DNA of 64,000 nt, taken from the NCBI GenBank assembly GCA_002344785.1, contig DDUL01000060.1:3003-67002 (forward strand), read 5' to 3'. Every line of letters starts with the position of its first letter. Position 1 is the first letter of the stretch. The notes beneath the pieces are model-generated. The model was not told the DNA's origin. It worked only from the letters and a program-made list of their open reading frames with translations, and did not search any database. This document shows, piece by piece, positions 7,363 to 16,581 of the stretch. Source of the stretch: Bdellovibrionaceae bacterium UBA2339 (GTDB lineage: Bacteria; Bdellovibrionota; Bdellovibrionia; Bdellovibrionales; JAMPXM01). Position numbers and translations under genes: made by a program.

Positions 7363-9087
7363 ATGTCGAGCGAAGTGAGCCAAATTCAGCGCGAAGAGAT
7401 GGAGTTTGATGTCATCATCGTCGGCGGAGGCGCGGCGGGGTTGTCGGCGGCACTTCGTCTCAAGCAGAAGGCGCGTGAGCATGATGAGGCCGTGGCCTCG
7501 GGCCGTGTGGCGGGCGAGGCGCTGGGCGAACTGATGATCGCTGTGATCGATAAGGGCATGGAGATTGGCGCGCACTCGATGTCGGGTGCGGTGATGGATC
7601 CTTCGGCCTTGGTGGAGTTGGTGCCGGACTATCAGGAGCGAGGCTGTCCGATTGAATGTGTCGTGACTCACGATGAAGTTCATTATCTTGGGCGCAAGTT
7701 CAATGTGAAAGCGCCGATCACGCCGCCTCCATTTCAGAATGAAGGCAATTTGTTGGTGTCGCTGTCCAAGTTCAATCGTTGGTTGGCGCAGCAGGCGGAG
7801 GCTGAGGGTGTGAATGTGTTCACCGGCTTTGCGGCTGTTGAGGCGCTCTATGATGGTGAGCGAATTGTGGGTGTGCGCACGGGCGACAAGGGCTTGGACA
7901 AGCATGGTGAGATGAAGCCAAATTTTGAGCCGGGGCTTTTGTTGAAGGCGAAGGTCACGATTTTCGCCGAGGGAACAAGGGGGTCCTTGTTTAAGCAGGT
8001 TGCGAAGCGATTGGATTTGTTCGCAGGCAAGAATCCTGGTGTGTACGAAGAAGGTGTCAAAGAAATCATTCAATGCCCCCCGGGCACGGTGAAGCCGGGG
8101 CAAGTGATTCACACTTTGGGCTTTCCGCTAGAGAAGACGATTGGCGGCACTTTCATTTACACTTTGCCGAACGATCAGATCGCGATTGGCTTGGTCGGTT
8201 ATTTGGATACGCATGATCCGTTGTTTGATCCGCATCGTGAGCTGCAGCGACTGAAAACGCATCCTTTTGTGTACAACATGATCAAGGGTGGAAAAGTGAT
8301 CGCCTATGGCGGCAAAACTTTGCCGGCGGGCGGCTGGTTCTCGATGCCGAAGCTGTTTCATGACGGCATGATGGTGATCGGCGACTCCGCGATGATGGTT
8401 GATGTGAAGCGCTTGAAGGGCATTCACTTGGCCATGAAGTCGGGAATGCTCGCCGGTGAGACGGCGTGTGAGGCTTTGATTGAGAAAGATTCTTCAGCGC
8501 GGGTGTTGAAGCGCTATTCGGATCGCGTTGAATCGAGCTTTGTGAAAAAGGAGCTCTGGGCGACGCGGAACTTCCATCAGACCTTGGCGATGGGCATCTT
8601 CAAATCCATGCCGCTGATCGCTTTGCAAGAGGTGACGGGCGGGCGCGGGTTGGTGGATCACATGAGCTCGCCGGCTGATTGGGAGACGACAGAGACGTTG
8701 ATTGAGAGTTGGGGCGCGCGAGGCTGGGAGCATGAAGATGTGAAGCTTCCGACGCCGGATGGTGAGTTGTTTTTTGACAAGCTCTCCAGCGTGTACCTCA
8801 CCGGAACTATGCATGACGAAGATTCGCCGAATCACTTGAAGGTGGCGAATACGGATTTCTGCCGCGAGGTTTGCTACGAGAAATACAAATCGCCTTGCAA
8901 TCACTTTTGTCCGGCTGCGGTTTACGAAATGGTTCCTGCCGATGGAGATCACGCTGGAAAAATGCGGCTCCAGGTGAATTACACGAATTGCATTCACTGT
9001 AAGACTTGTGACATCAAGTGCCCGGCTGACAACATCACGTGGACGGTGCCGGAAGGCGGCGGCGGTCCGCGATATAAGGAGACTTGA
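7363..9087 (+). CDS. Electron transfer flavoprotein-ubiquinone oxidoreductase (ETF-QO)
   Basis: This 574-aa, full-length ETF-QO is a membrane-associated enzyme that passes electrons from ETF (reduced by acyl-CoA and other dehydrogenases) to quinone. It has the N-terminal FAD Rossmann motif 'DVIIVGGGAAGLSAALRLKQ' and the family signature 'DKGMEIGAHSMSGAV'. The C-terminal 4Fe-4S binding region reads 'NCIHCKTCDIKCPADNITWTVPEGGGGPRY', with the cluster Cys conserved. AAGGAGA precedes ATG 7363. No etfAB is visible nearby. Confidence 0.95.
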   Translation: MSSEVSQIQREEMEFDVIIVGGGAAGLSAALRLKQKAREHDEAVASGRVAGEALGELMIAVIDKGMEIGAHSMSGAVMDPSALVELVPDYQERGCPIECVVTHDEVHYLGRKFNVKAPITPPPFQNEGNLLVSLSKFNRWLAQQAEAEGVNVFTGFAAVEALYDGERIVGVRTGDKGLDKHGEMKPNFEPGLLLKAKVTIFAEGTRGSLFKQVAKRLDLFAGKNPGVYEEGVKEIIQCPPGTVKPGQVIHTLGFPLEKTIGGTFIYTLPNDQIAIGLVGYLDTHDPLFDPHRELQRLKTHPFVYNMIKGGKVIAYGGKTLPAGGWFSMPKLFHDGMMVIGDSAMMVDVKRLKGIHLAMKSGMLAGETACEALIEKDSSARVLKRYSDRVESSFVKKELWATRNFHQTLAMGIFKSMPLIALQEVTGGRGLVDHMSSPADWETTETLIESWGARGWEHEDVKLPTPDGELFFDKLSSVYLTGTMHDEDSPNHLKVANTDFCREVCYEKYKSPCNHFCPAAVYEMVPADGDHAGKMRLQVNYTNCIHCKTCDIKCPADNITWTVPEGGGGPRYKET

Positions 9088-10244
9088 TGGCGCAGTATTT
9101 TGCACTGACCTCGCGAGGGTTGGTGGATGCGGTTCGCGATGAGTTAGCGGAGATGGGCGCCAAACGACTCGAGAAGCAGCCAGGTGGAGTTTACTTCGAA
9201 GGCAATCGCGCGATGTTGTATCGAGCGAACTTGCGATTGCGGACGGCGACGCGAGTGGTGCGGCCGATTTCGTACTTTCCGGCGTATAAGAACGAAGATT
9301 TGTATCACAATGTGCGGAAGTTCGATTTCACGACTTTGATTCGCGCGAATCAAACCGTGGCGGTCGAGGCTTCGGTGCGAGAGTGCGCGCAAACAGATCA
9401 GCGCTTTGTTGCGATGAAGGTGAAGGACGCGATCGTCGATCAGTTTCGCGAGAAATATGGCGAGCGTCCGTCCGTGGACTCGAAGTTGCCGGATTTGCTG
9501 GTTGTGATTCGAGGTTTTAAGAATACATATTGGATGAGTCTGGACACTTCGGGCGAAGCGCTATTTAAGCGCGGCTATCGCAAAGTGGCTGTCGAGGCGC
9601 CGATCAAAGAACATGTGGGTGCGGGGCTTTTGCGTTTGGCGGAATGGGATGGCGAGACGCCGATTGTTGATCCGATGTGTGGTTCGGGGACGATCTTGAT
9701 CGAAGCGGCGCTTCGAGCCAAGGGCGTGTCGCCCGGGCTGTTGCGAAAGCGTTTTGGTTTCATGAACTGGGATGATTTTGATTCGGAGACTTGGCAGCGA
9801 GAGGTCGACGCCGCGGTGGAAATCGAAGAGTCGACGAGTGCGGCATTGGCGAAGCGTCGAGGCGAAGAGGCTGGGCCGATGTTTTTTGGCTTTGATTTAG
9901 ATCGAGATGCCATCAAAGCGGCGCAACGAAATGCGCGCGAAGCTGGCGTTGAAGATTTGGTCAGCTTTAGGACTCATGCGATGGAGACTTTGGAGCCGCC
10001 GGTGGAAAAGGGTTGGATCATCACCAATCCGCCTTATGGTGAGCGCTTAGGGAATCGAGAGTCGGCGAAGGATATCTATCGGGATTTGGCGTTCACGCTG
10101 AAGAATCGCTTCAAAGGCTGGTCGGCATTTGTGTTGAGTGCGGATTCAGAGTTGTCGGCGGCGATGAAGCTTAAGGCGACTCGTAAGTCGCCGGTTTGGA
10201 ACGGCAACATTGAGTGTCGCTTGCTTCGCTATGACTTGTACTGA
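9087..10244 (+). CDS. THUMP-domain RNA methyltransferase (RlmL N-half/Trm14 type)
   Basis: This 385-aa protein has an N-terminal THUMP region ('YFALTSRGLVDAVRDELAEMGAKRLEKQPGGVYFEG') and a Rossmann methyltransferase domain with SAM motif 'PIVDPMCGSGTILIEAAL' and catalytic 'NPPYGERLG'. That is the architecture of the m2G2445 half of RlmL and of Trm14. Length fits a single-domain rRNA enzyme without the RlmK fusion. The ATG overlaps the ETF-QO stop (TGATG), with AAGGAG just upstream. Substrate position is inferred from family. Confidence 0.9.
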   Translation: MAQYFALTSRGLVDAVRDELAEMGAKRLEKQPGGVYFEGNRAMLYRANLRLRTATRVVRPISYFPAYKNEDLYHNVRKFDFTTLIRANQTVAVEASVRECAQTDQRFVAMKVKDAIVDQFREKYGERPSVDSKLPDLLVVIRGFKNTYWMSLDTSGEALFKRGYRKVAVEAPIKEHVGAGLLRLAEWDGETPIVDPMCGSGTILIEAALRAKGVSPGLLRKRFGFMNWDDFDSETWQREVDAAVEIEESTSAALAKRRGEEAGPMFFGFDLDRDAIKAAQRNAREAGVEDLVSFRTHAMETLEPPVEKGWIITNPPYGERLGNRESAKDIYRDLAFTLKNRFKGWSAFVLSADSELSAAMKLKATRKSPVWNGNIECRLLRYDLY

Positions 10245-10347
10245 TCCTCAGGGCGAGCCGCGATCAGCGGCCTAAGAGATGCGCGTGAACTCGCGATTCT
10301 GTGAGTTTAGTCCGCAAATGAACATGCTGAATTGGAGATGTTAGGTT

Positions 10348-10384
10348 TCGGGTGTAGCGAGCTGCGCCACCCGATTTCTTTTAT
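10348..10384 (+). terminator. Terminator after the methyltransferase gene
   Basis: TCGGGTG and CACCCGA form a 7-bp stem around a 13-base loop, followed by TTTCTTTTA. It closes the plus-strand run from 5.7 kb and abuts the 3' end of the convergent gene. Confidence 0.65.
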
Positions 10385-10824
10385 TCGCCTGCAGGTGTGG
10401 ACTCTGGTTCGGCTTCGGCGGCGGGAGCTGCGCCTTCTGTGTCCGCGGTCGGAGTTGTGGCTTCGGGAGCGGAGGTCGTGCTCATCGGTTTATTGACGGC
10501 GACGTAGGAGCCTGTCGCGCCCAAAAGCACACTGACAAGTAAGAGCGGCAAGGCCAAGTGATTGGCCTTTCTGAGGATGAAGGGCATCACACCGAGCGCG
10601 AGCCAGATTGCGAGCTTGATGTGCACCCAGCCCGGCATGCCCTTCATCAGACCCAAGCGAGCGAGAAGGCCGAAGCCGGCAACGAGTGCGATCAAGGTGG
10701 CGACTCCGTGCAGGGCGACCCAAGGCTTGCGTTTGTCTTGCGGGGCGAAGGCCGCAGCGGCAAGTGAAGTGAAGAGTAGAAAGAGCGAGACGACGTGGAG
10801 GACTTTATAGAATTGATACGACAT
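10381..10824 (-). CDS. Four-TM membrane protein (SirB/CopD-like layout)
   Basis: This 147-aa protein has four hydrophobic helices: about 6-27 (YKVLHVVSLFLLFTSLAAAAF), 36-58, 66-84 (WVHIKLAIWLALGVMPFIL) and 90-110. A Pro/Ala/Glu/Thr-rich, probably disordered C-terminus follows. His residues near the helix starts (LHVVS, LHGVA, VHIKL) and the 'KVLHV...' opening recall SirB2/CopD-type four-helix membrane proteins, which can bind haem or metal. That assignment is by pattern only. Confidence 0.6.
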   Translation of the reverse strand: MSYQFYKVLHVVSLFLLFTSLAAAAFAPQDKRKPWVALHGVATLIALVAGFGLLARLGLMKGMPGWVHIKLAIWLALGVMPFILRKANHLALPLLLVSVLLGATGSYVAVNKPMSTTSAPEATTPTADTEGAAPAAEAEPESTPAGE

Positions 10825-10900
10825 GAGGCGGTGATAGCCGAGATTGGGCTTTCGGTCAGTTGAATTTCAATCTTAGACTGGGCGAGTAGGAGAAAGTGAG

Positions 10901-11380
10901 ATGCAAAGGCAAACGGCGGGGCGAAAGCCAGATCGAAAGAAGTCTGCGAAAAGTCAGGTTCAGCTGAGTCCGTTGATTCGTCGAGCCTGGAAGGCGGCGG
11001 TCAAGGTCAGGGAGCGCGCCTATGCGCCGTATTCTGAGTTTCAAGTGGGCGCGAGTGTCCTGGGGGCTCGGGGTAAGATGTATTCCGGCTGCAATGTGGA
11101 GAATGCGTCGTTTGGCGCGACGATCTGTGCCGAGCGAAATGCCATGTTGCATGCCGTGGCGGAAGGCTTGAGTGAGTGGACGGATGTGGTGGTGGTCACC
11201 GACATGAGTCCGCCGGCCTGTCCCTGCGCGCTTTGCTTACAAGTGCTCAGCGAGTTTGCGGCGCCAGGCGCGCGCGTTTGGTTGGCGGATCCGCGTGGGG
11301 TGCGAGAGGTGGTGTCGCTTCGCGAGCTTTTGCCGCGACATTTTGGGCCGCGTGAATTGTCTGAGGGGACTCGAACTTAA
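10901..11380 (+). CDS. cdd: Cytidine deaminase
   Basis: This 159-aa, tetrameric-type cytidine deaminase converts cytidine/deoxycytidine to uridine forms in pyrimidine salvage. Zinc ligands Cys76 and the catalytic Glu78 lie in 'CAERNA', and the other two Cys in 'PCALC' (109, 112). 'YSEFQVGA' and 'CNVENASFGAT' are substrate-binding motifs. A basic ~20-aa N-terminal extension is unusual. AGGAG lies upstream of ATG 10901. Its TAA overlaps the lpxD stop on the other strand within TTAA. Confidence 0.93.
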   Translation: MQRQTAGRKPDRKKSAKSQVQLSPLIRRAWKAAVKVRERAYAPYSEFQVGASVLGARGKMYSGCNVENASFGATICAERNAMLHAVAEGLSEWTDVVVVTDMSPPACPCALCLQVLSEFAAPGARVWLADPRGVREVVSLRELLPRHFGPRELSEGTRT

Positions 11381-12462
11381 GTTTCAGTTTCGGGATCTTT
11401 GATTTTGAGCCGCTTCATCATTTCGGGGAGGCGCGTGAGGGCGCTTTTCATCCGCAAGTGATCCTTGAGGGGGAGAAGCGGATTGCCGGCGTAAGCTCCG
11501 ACGACGTCGATGTTTCGATAGATCGCACTGAGCGCGCCGATTTGCACGCCATCCACGACTTCGACTTGATTCGAGAGCGCGACGCCACCACCGACTAGGC
11601 AGTTGGCGCCAATTTTGGAACTTCCCGACATGCCGAAGCCTTTAGCTGCGACGGTATTTTTCCCCACTGTGCAGTTGTGGCCGATGTGCGCCTGGTTGTC
11701 GAAGATGACGCCGTCGTTGATGACGGTATCTTCGAAGGTACCGCGATCCACAGTGGTGCCGGCGCCAAGGTGAACTTTGTCGCCGATGATCACGCGTCCT
11801 TGATGCGGGATTCGGTAGTGATTGAACTGGGCATCGTGAGCGTAGCCGAAACCTTCTTTGCCGATGATGTTGGTGCAGTGAATCTCGCAGTGTGCACCGA
11901 TTTTTGTGTGAGGGCCGATAAAGGTGAAAGGGAAGATCACGGTGTGGGCGCCGATTTCGGAATGGGCATCGACGTGCACATGCGAGCGAAGTGTCGCGCC
12001 CTCTGCGATTTTGACTTGTGCCTCGATCACGCAATAGGGACCGACTTCAGCCGTGTGATGGACTTCGGCGCTGGGGTCGACGACGGCGGTCGGATGAATA
12101 CCGGCGCGACGTTGGGGGATTGGCGGCGTGGCGCGAATGAAGTGGTGAATGCTAATCGCCATGGCGCGTTCGGGCTCGGCGGAAACGATGAAACTGGCGT
12201 CGGGCCGCTCGGTCTTGAGGCGCTCGGCGAATTTGCGATGCACGACAAAGCACTGGGCTTGGCTGGTGAGTCCTTCTTTAAGGGCTTTGGGTGTCGAGAG
12301 AAAAGCGAGATCTCGGGCGGTCGCTCGCAGGGGGCTTTGTATGCCTTGAAACGTGGACTCGCCATGAACTTCAAGAGCGAGTTGTGGAGATTGGGATTTG
12401 AGCCAAGAGGCGAGTTCACTGAGTTGAATCGCGCGAGCGGAGAGTGTTGTGGTTTGAGCCAT
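11377..12462 (-). CDS. lpxD: UDP-3-O-acylglucosamine N-acyltransferase
   Basis: This 361-aa protein has the LpxD layout: an N-terminal uridine-binding domain (about 1-110) and a left-handed beta-helix of hexapeptide repeats ('IHPTAVVDPSAEVHHTAEVGPYCVIE...'). The catalytic His lies in 'AHIGHNCTVGKN', and 'KEGFGYAHD' is conserved. It adds the second acyl chain in lipid A synthesis, showing an LPS-bearing outer membrane. GAGGAGG precedes ATG at 12462. It is not in the usual bamA-lpxD-fabZ-lpxA cluster. Confidence 0.95.
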   Translation of the reverse strand: MAQTTTLSARAIQLSELASWLKSQSPQLALEVHGESTFQGIQSPLRATARDLAFLSTPKALKEGLTSQAQCFVVHRKFAERLKTERPDASFIVSAEPERAMAISIHHFIRATPPIPQRRAGIHPTAVVDPSAEVHHTAEVGPYCVIEAQVKIAEGATLRSHVHVDAHSEIGAHTVIFPFTFIGPHTKIGAHCEIHCTNIIGKEGFGYAHDAQFNHYRIPHQGRVIIGDKVHLGAGTTVDRGTFEDTVINDGVIFDNQAHIGHNCTVGKNTVAAKGFGMSGSSKIGANCLVGGGVALSNQVEVVDGVQIGALSAIYRNIDVVGAYAGNPLLPLKDHLRMKSALTRLPEMMKRLKIKDPETET

Positions 12463-12540
12463 GGCTAGGGCCTCCTCGACTTCCGGCTTGTTTTATGGCA
12501 GGGGCTAATCTAGTTTGAAGCGCATAAAAAGGGGCGTGCT

Positions 12541-13641
12541 GTGTTCAAACGCCTGCGTCAGATTTCGCAACGCGTAACGAATGATTTGGCGGCTGAGCTA
12601 CTGAAGCGATCGCCATTCAAACGGTCCAAGTTGTCGGAGTCGGCGCGAGAGCCGGAAGTTCGAGCGAGTTTGCGGAAGAAGGCTGATTTGGGGCCCGAAA
12701 CTAGGGTCGAAACAAGACCAAATCCACAGTTTCGAGATCGCTGGGTTCGGAAAGTTCGGGTCGGTCAGACGAAAAAAACGAGCGACGAAAAAGAGAAACG
12801 GATTGCGAGTGTTCGCGTATCCACCGGGCAAGGGGTGAAGACTTTGTCAGCAAAAAAGGGATCAGCAAAATCGAGTTCGGCGAAGAAGACTTCGAAGGCG
12901 ATGCCTGTGAAAGCTGGATCTGCGAAGTCTGGTGTTGGGAAATCTGCTGCCGTGAAGGCCGGGCCAGCGAAGTCAGCGGGCAAGAAATCGACGCCGTCGA
13001 AATCTGCGCCTAGCGTGAAGGCTGGTGTGAAGTCTGGTGTGAAGGCTGGCTCAAATTCTGGCGCGAAGCCCGCTCCTCCTTCAAAAGAAAAGTCGACGCC
13101 AAAATTGGCCGCAAAGCCAGTGGCGACGTCGGGCCAAAAGCCGATCCAGAAACCCATCCCGAAGCCGATCGTGAGCAAGGTTGTCGAAGCTCAAGCGGCG
13201 GTTAAGTCACCGGCGGTGGTCTCTGCGCCGGTGCGAGGCAAAGCCACGCCGACAGGCGGGGGAAAAACGGCCGCAGTTCGTGTTGAGATCCCTCCTGCAC
13301 AAGCACAAGTTGAGTCGATGCCGGCGTCCGCAGAGGCCGAAGCGCCGCCGGTTAAATTGCGACAGGATCCCGATCCCGATCGAGTCGCTGAGAAGAAGAA
13401 AAAGAAAGATGACTTCAAGATTGACCGTAATGGGGATCTGGTGGCGCAGTGGGAAGCTCTGCGCGAGAAGACGAAATTGATCAAACCTCTGAACTATAAA
13501 ATGTCGGAGTCGTTTGAAGCGCGGATTCCGATCATGCATAAGGTTTTAGGCTGGGGATTTGTGATCTCCAATCAGAATGATCGGCTTGAGGTATTGTTTA
13601 AAGATGGAATTCGAAATCTGATTTCGAACTACAAGGGTTAA
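12541..13641 (+). CDS. Histone H1-like Lys/Ala-rich protein with C-terminal Tudor-like domain
   Basis: This 366-aa protein starts at GTG. Residues about 1-75 are basic. Residues about 100-230 are a low-complexity tail of KSA/KAG/KP repeats like bacterial H1/AlgP-type DNA-binding tails. Residues about 275-366 form a conserved-looking domain ending 'HKVLGWGFVISNQNDRLEV' and 'LFKDGIRNLISNYKG'. That last part resembles the small beta-barrel at the C-terminus of UvrD/PcrA (wGxG.V......l.v.F..G.+.L), which contacts RNA polymerase. It lies 11 bases before infA, so probably one transcript. The function is inferred; the resemblance needs a profile search. Confidence 0.6.
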   Translation: MFKRLRQISQRVTNDLAAELLKRSPFKRSKLSESAREPEVRASLRKKADLGPETRVETRPNPQFRDRWVRKVRVGQTKKTSDEKEKRIASVRVSTGQGVKTLSAKKGSAKSSSAKKTSKAMPVKAGSAKSGVGKSAAVKAGPAKSAGKKSTPSKSAPSVKAGVKSGVKAGSNSGAKPAPPSKEKSTPKLAAKPVATSGQKPIQKPIPKPIVSKVVEAQAAVKSPAVVSAPVRGKATPTGGGKTAAVRVEIPPAQAQVESMPASAEAEAPPVKLRQDPDPDRVAEKKKKKDDFKIDRNGDLVAQWEALREKTKLIKPLNYKMSESFEARIPIMHKVLGWGFVISNQNDRLEVLFKDGIRNLISNYKG

Positions 13642-13652
13642 CGAGAGGGCGG

Positions 13653-13871
13653 ATGGCGAAAGACGATTTGGCGCAATTGGAAGGTAAGATTACCGATGTC
13701 AGTGCGGGCGGACTGTATCGGGTCATGTTGGAAAACAACGTTGAAATCGTGGCCCGACTTTGCGGAAAGATGCGTCGATTCAACATCCGCGTGGTCGTGG
13801 GAGATAAAGTCACGGTTGGCGTTTCGCCCTATGACCCGACCAATGGTTTGATCTTGTATCGCCACAAATAA
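13653..13871 (+). CDS. infA: Translation initiation factor IF-1
   Basis: This 72-aa S1/OB-fold protein has the family length and motifs: 'MAKDDLAQLEGKITDVSAGGLYRVML', then 'CGKMRRFNIRVVVGDKVTVGVSPYD' and 'LILYRHK' (compare GkmR..yIRI..GD.V.vE.sPYDl..GRI.yR). IF-1 binds the 30S A site during initiation. Here it is not in the ribosomal protein operon but follows the H1-like gene. Confidence 0.95.
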   Translation: MAKDDLAQLEGKITDVSAGGLYRVMLENNVEIVARLCGKMRRFNIRVVVGDKVTVGVSPYDPTNGLILYRHK

Positions 13872-13923
13872 TCATCACTACGAGCGAGGCTCCGAGGCCG
13901 GTTCTGCGGCCTTGGAATGACTT

Positions 13924-16515
13924 ATGTCGATCACTCCCATTCAATTTTCTGCTTACAAAGAAAAATTTCTTTCACAAATCTCACTGAAGTCCGCTGAAGC
14001 TGTTCTGCAGTTGGCGGCTGAGGGTGGCACGGTCCCCTTCATCGCTCGTTATCGTAAAGAGAAAACGGGTGGTTTGGATGAGGTCGAAATCCGCAAGGTG
14101 ATCGAGGCCAACGAAACCTTGTTGGAGCTCAATAAGCGTCGGGCGTTTATCGCGGAAGAGATTGCCGGCCAGGGCAATATGACCGACGAGTTGAAAGCTC
14201 GGATCGCAGCTTGCTGGGAGCTCGGTGATCTTGAAGAGATCTATCGGCCCTTTAAGAAGAAGAAAAAGACCAAGGCCACTTTGGCACGCGAGGCGGGACT
14301 CGAGCCGTTGGCGGATTGGATCTGGAAGATTGGTCGCGGCGAGTCCGAGCCGGAAGTCGGCATGGAAATCAAAGCCAAAGACTTTCTCAATGTTGCGGCT
14401 GGCTTTGCGTCTTACGATCTCGCGCTCAAGGGCGCTCAAGATATTCTTGTGGATCGATTGTCCAATGATCCGAGTTTGCGGGAGCGCATTCGTGCGAATT
14501 TCTTTGAGCGCGGCAAAGTGGCCTCGAAAAAGGCGAAGGGCTTTAAGGCCCACTCGAAATTTGAGATGTATGCGGAGTTTTCGGAGCCGGTGAAGAGTCT
14601 CATGGAGACGAAGCACACGCATCGTTATCTGGCGATGCGCCGTGGTTGGGCTGAAGAAGAGCTCACGGTTTCCATTGAGGGCGACGAAGAGGCGAATCTT
14701 CAGGCGTTTGAACGCACCGCCATTGCGGCGGTGGCGGCTGAGCGTGCGGGGAAGAATGCGGAAGTTGAGAAGGTCGTCGAGTTTTTGAAGACCTGTGCGA
14801 AGCTTGCGTACACCGTGCATGTGCATCCTTCGATTTCCAATGAAGTGCACCGGGCGTTGAAGGACAAGGCCGACAAGGATGCAATTTCGGTATTCGCTGA
14901 AAACGTGCGAAAGGTTTTGTTGGGCTCGCCATTTGGTCCCCGATGCGTATTGGGCGTCGACCCTGGTCTTCGTACGGGATGTAAGCTGGCGTTGATCGAT
15001 AAGCAGGGGAATTTCATTTCCCACACCGTGATGCAAATTCTTGGCGACGGTGCGGCGGAAAAAGCGAAGACGTTGTTTGCCGAGGTGACCAAGCAGATCA
15101 AGATCGACGCGATCGCCGTCGGCAATGGTACCGGAGGGCGAGAGACCGAGACCTTCATTCGCAAGGCACTGAAGGAAATTGGCGTCGATGTGCCGGTGAT
15201 TTTGGTGAGTGAGTCGGGGGCCTCGGTTTACTCGGCGAGCGAAATTGCTCGCGAAGAATTTCCGGATTTGGATCTGACGGTTCGTGGTGCGATCTCGATT
15301 GCGCGACGTCTGCAAGATCCGCTTGCCGAGTTGGTCAAGGTGGATCCGAAGAGCATCGGTGTCGGACAGTATCAGCACGATGTTTCGCAAACGGCGTTGA
15401 AGAAGTCTTTGGATGAGGTGGTGGAAAGTTGCGTGAATGGTGTGGGCGTGGATTTGAACACGGCCAGCGCGCCGCTTTTGTCGCATGTCGCCGGGATCGG
15501 GCCAGCTTTAGCGAAGGCGATTGTTGAGTTCCGCAAAGCCAATGGATTGTTTGAAGAGCGCGACCAATTGATGAAAGTGTCGCGCTTTACGGGCAAGGTT
15601 TTCGAGCAGTGCGCGGGCTTTTTGCGCATTCGCGGTAGCAAGCAACCGTTGGACGCGACGGGTGTACATCCGGAGCGCTATGCAGCGGTTCGCGATATGG
15701 CGGCTGAGTTGGGAATCCCGATTTCGGGGCTGTTGGGTGAGAACGCGAAAAAGCTTCTGACGCTTCGATCGAAGTGGGCGCAGATCATCGGCGAGTTCAC
15801 TTTTGATGATATCGTTCGCGAATTGGAGAAGCCGGGTCGCGATCCTCGGGATCCGTTTAAGGTGTTTGCGTTCCGAGATGATATTTTTGAAGTTAAAGAT
15901 TTGAAGGAAGGTTTGATTTGCCCGGGGATCGTCACCAACGTGACAAACTTTGGGGCTTTTGTGGATATCGGCGTTCATCAAGATGGCTTGGTTCACATTT
16001 CCGAATTGTCGACGAAGTTTGTCGATGATCCTCGCAAAGTTGTGAGTCCAGGTGATCAAGTGACGATTCGAGTTTTGGGCGTCGATTTGGAAAAGACGCA
16101 GATCTCGCTTTCGATGATTTTGGACGCCAATGCTCCTCGTGAGCGAGCGCCTCGAGCTGAGGGGGCTCGGCGCGATGCGAATCCAGGGGCTCGTCGTCAG
16201 GATGGTCCGACACGAGGTCGCGAAGACTCTCGTGGACCGCAGGCGCGTGGCGCTGGCGGTGCCGGGCGCGGCCCTGGTGCTCAGGCCGGTGGTGCGAACC
16301 GGGATGCGCGTGGACCTCGACCGCAAGGATCTGGTCCGCGGCCGCAAGAGCGCGGTGGTCCGCGGGATGCCGGTCGACCGCAAGGCGGCGGAGCAGGTGG
16401 GCCTCGGCCACAAGGCGGTGGTGGTCATCGCGGTGGTGGGCAGCCTTTCAATAATCCGTTTGCTGTGCTGCTCAATCAAAACTCAGGTGCGAATACGAAT
16501 AAGTCGAAAACCTGA
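13924..16515 (+). CDS. tex: Tex-family S1 RNA-binding transcription factor with Arg-Gly tail
   Basis: This 863-aa protein compares with about 770 for typical Tex. Visible parts are the N-terminal helical domain with 'VPFIARYRKEKTGGLDEVEIRK', the YqgF-like RNase fold ('VLGVDPGLRTGCKLALID'), helix-hairpin-helix segments ('LNTASAPLLSHVAGIGPALAKAIVEFR') and one S1 domain (about 659-730). Residues about 737-845 are an Arg/Gly/Pro-rich disordered tail, followed by the usual 'NNPFAVLL' end. Tex associates with RNA and transcription complexes. The extended RG tail is unusual. Confidence 0.93.
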   Translation: MSITPIQFSAYKEKFLSQISLKSAEAVLQLAAEGGTVPFIARYRKEKTGGLDEVEIRKVIEANETLLELNKRRAFIAEEIAGQGNMTDELKARIAACWELGDLEEIYRPFKKKKKTKATLAREAGLEPLADWIWKIGRGESEPEVGMEIKAKDFLNVAAGFASYDLALKGAQDILVDRLSNDPSLRERIRANFFERGKVASKKAKGFKAHSKFEMYAEFSEPVKSLMETKHTHRYLAMRRGWAEEELTVSIEGDEEANLQAFERTAIAAVAAERAGKNAEVEKVVEFLKTCAKLAYTVHVHPSISNEVHRALKDKADKDAISVFAENVRKVLLGSPFGPRCVLGVDPGLRTGCKLALIDKQGNFISHTVMQILGDGAAEKAKTLFAEVTKQIKIDAIAVGNGTGGRETETFIRKALKEIGVDVPVILVSESGASVYSASEIAREEFPDLDLTVRGAISIARRLQDPLAELVKVDPKSIGVGQYQHDVSQTALKKSLDEVVESCVNGVGVDLNTASAPLLSHVAGIGPALAKAIVEFRKANGLFEERDQLMKVSRFTGKVFEQCAGFLRIRGSKQPLDATGVHPERYAAVRDMAAELGIPISGLLGENAKKLLTLRSKWAQIIGEFTFDDIVRELEKPGRDPRDPFKVFAFRDDIFEVKDLKEGLICPGIVTNVTNFGAFVDIGVHQDGLVHISELSTKFVDDPRKVVSPGDQVTIRVLGVDLEKTQISLSMILDANAPRERAPRAEGARRDANPGARRQDGPTRGREDSRGPQARGAGGAGRGPGAQAGGANRDARGPRPQGSGPRPQERGGPRDAGRPQGGGAGGPRPQGGGGHRGGGQPFNNPFAVLLNQNSGANTNKSKT

Positions 16516-16542
16516 GACGATTTGGGATTCGGGAGGTCGCGA

Positions 16543-16570
16543 GAGCTTGGTCGTGTGACCAAGCTCTTTT
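16543..16570 (+). terminator. Terminator of tex
   Basis: GAGCTTGGTC, loop GTGT, GACCAAGCTC, then TTTT: a perfect 10-bp stem. It lies between convergent genes. Confidence 0.9.
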
Positions 16571-16581
16571 GCGTTTATGGG

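Noticed and set aside
11677..12468. 263-codon plus-strand frame opposite lpxD
   Set aside because: The hexapeptide repeats of LpxD create a repetitive antisense Val/Gly/Asp frame; no independent evidence.
13981..15486. 501-codon minus-strand frame inside tex
   Set aside because: Tex motifs are continuous on the plus strand; the antisense product is an Arg/His/Leu-rich shadow typical of high-GC genes.
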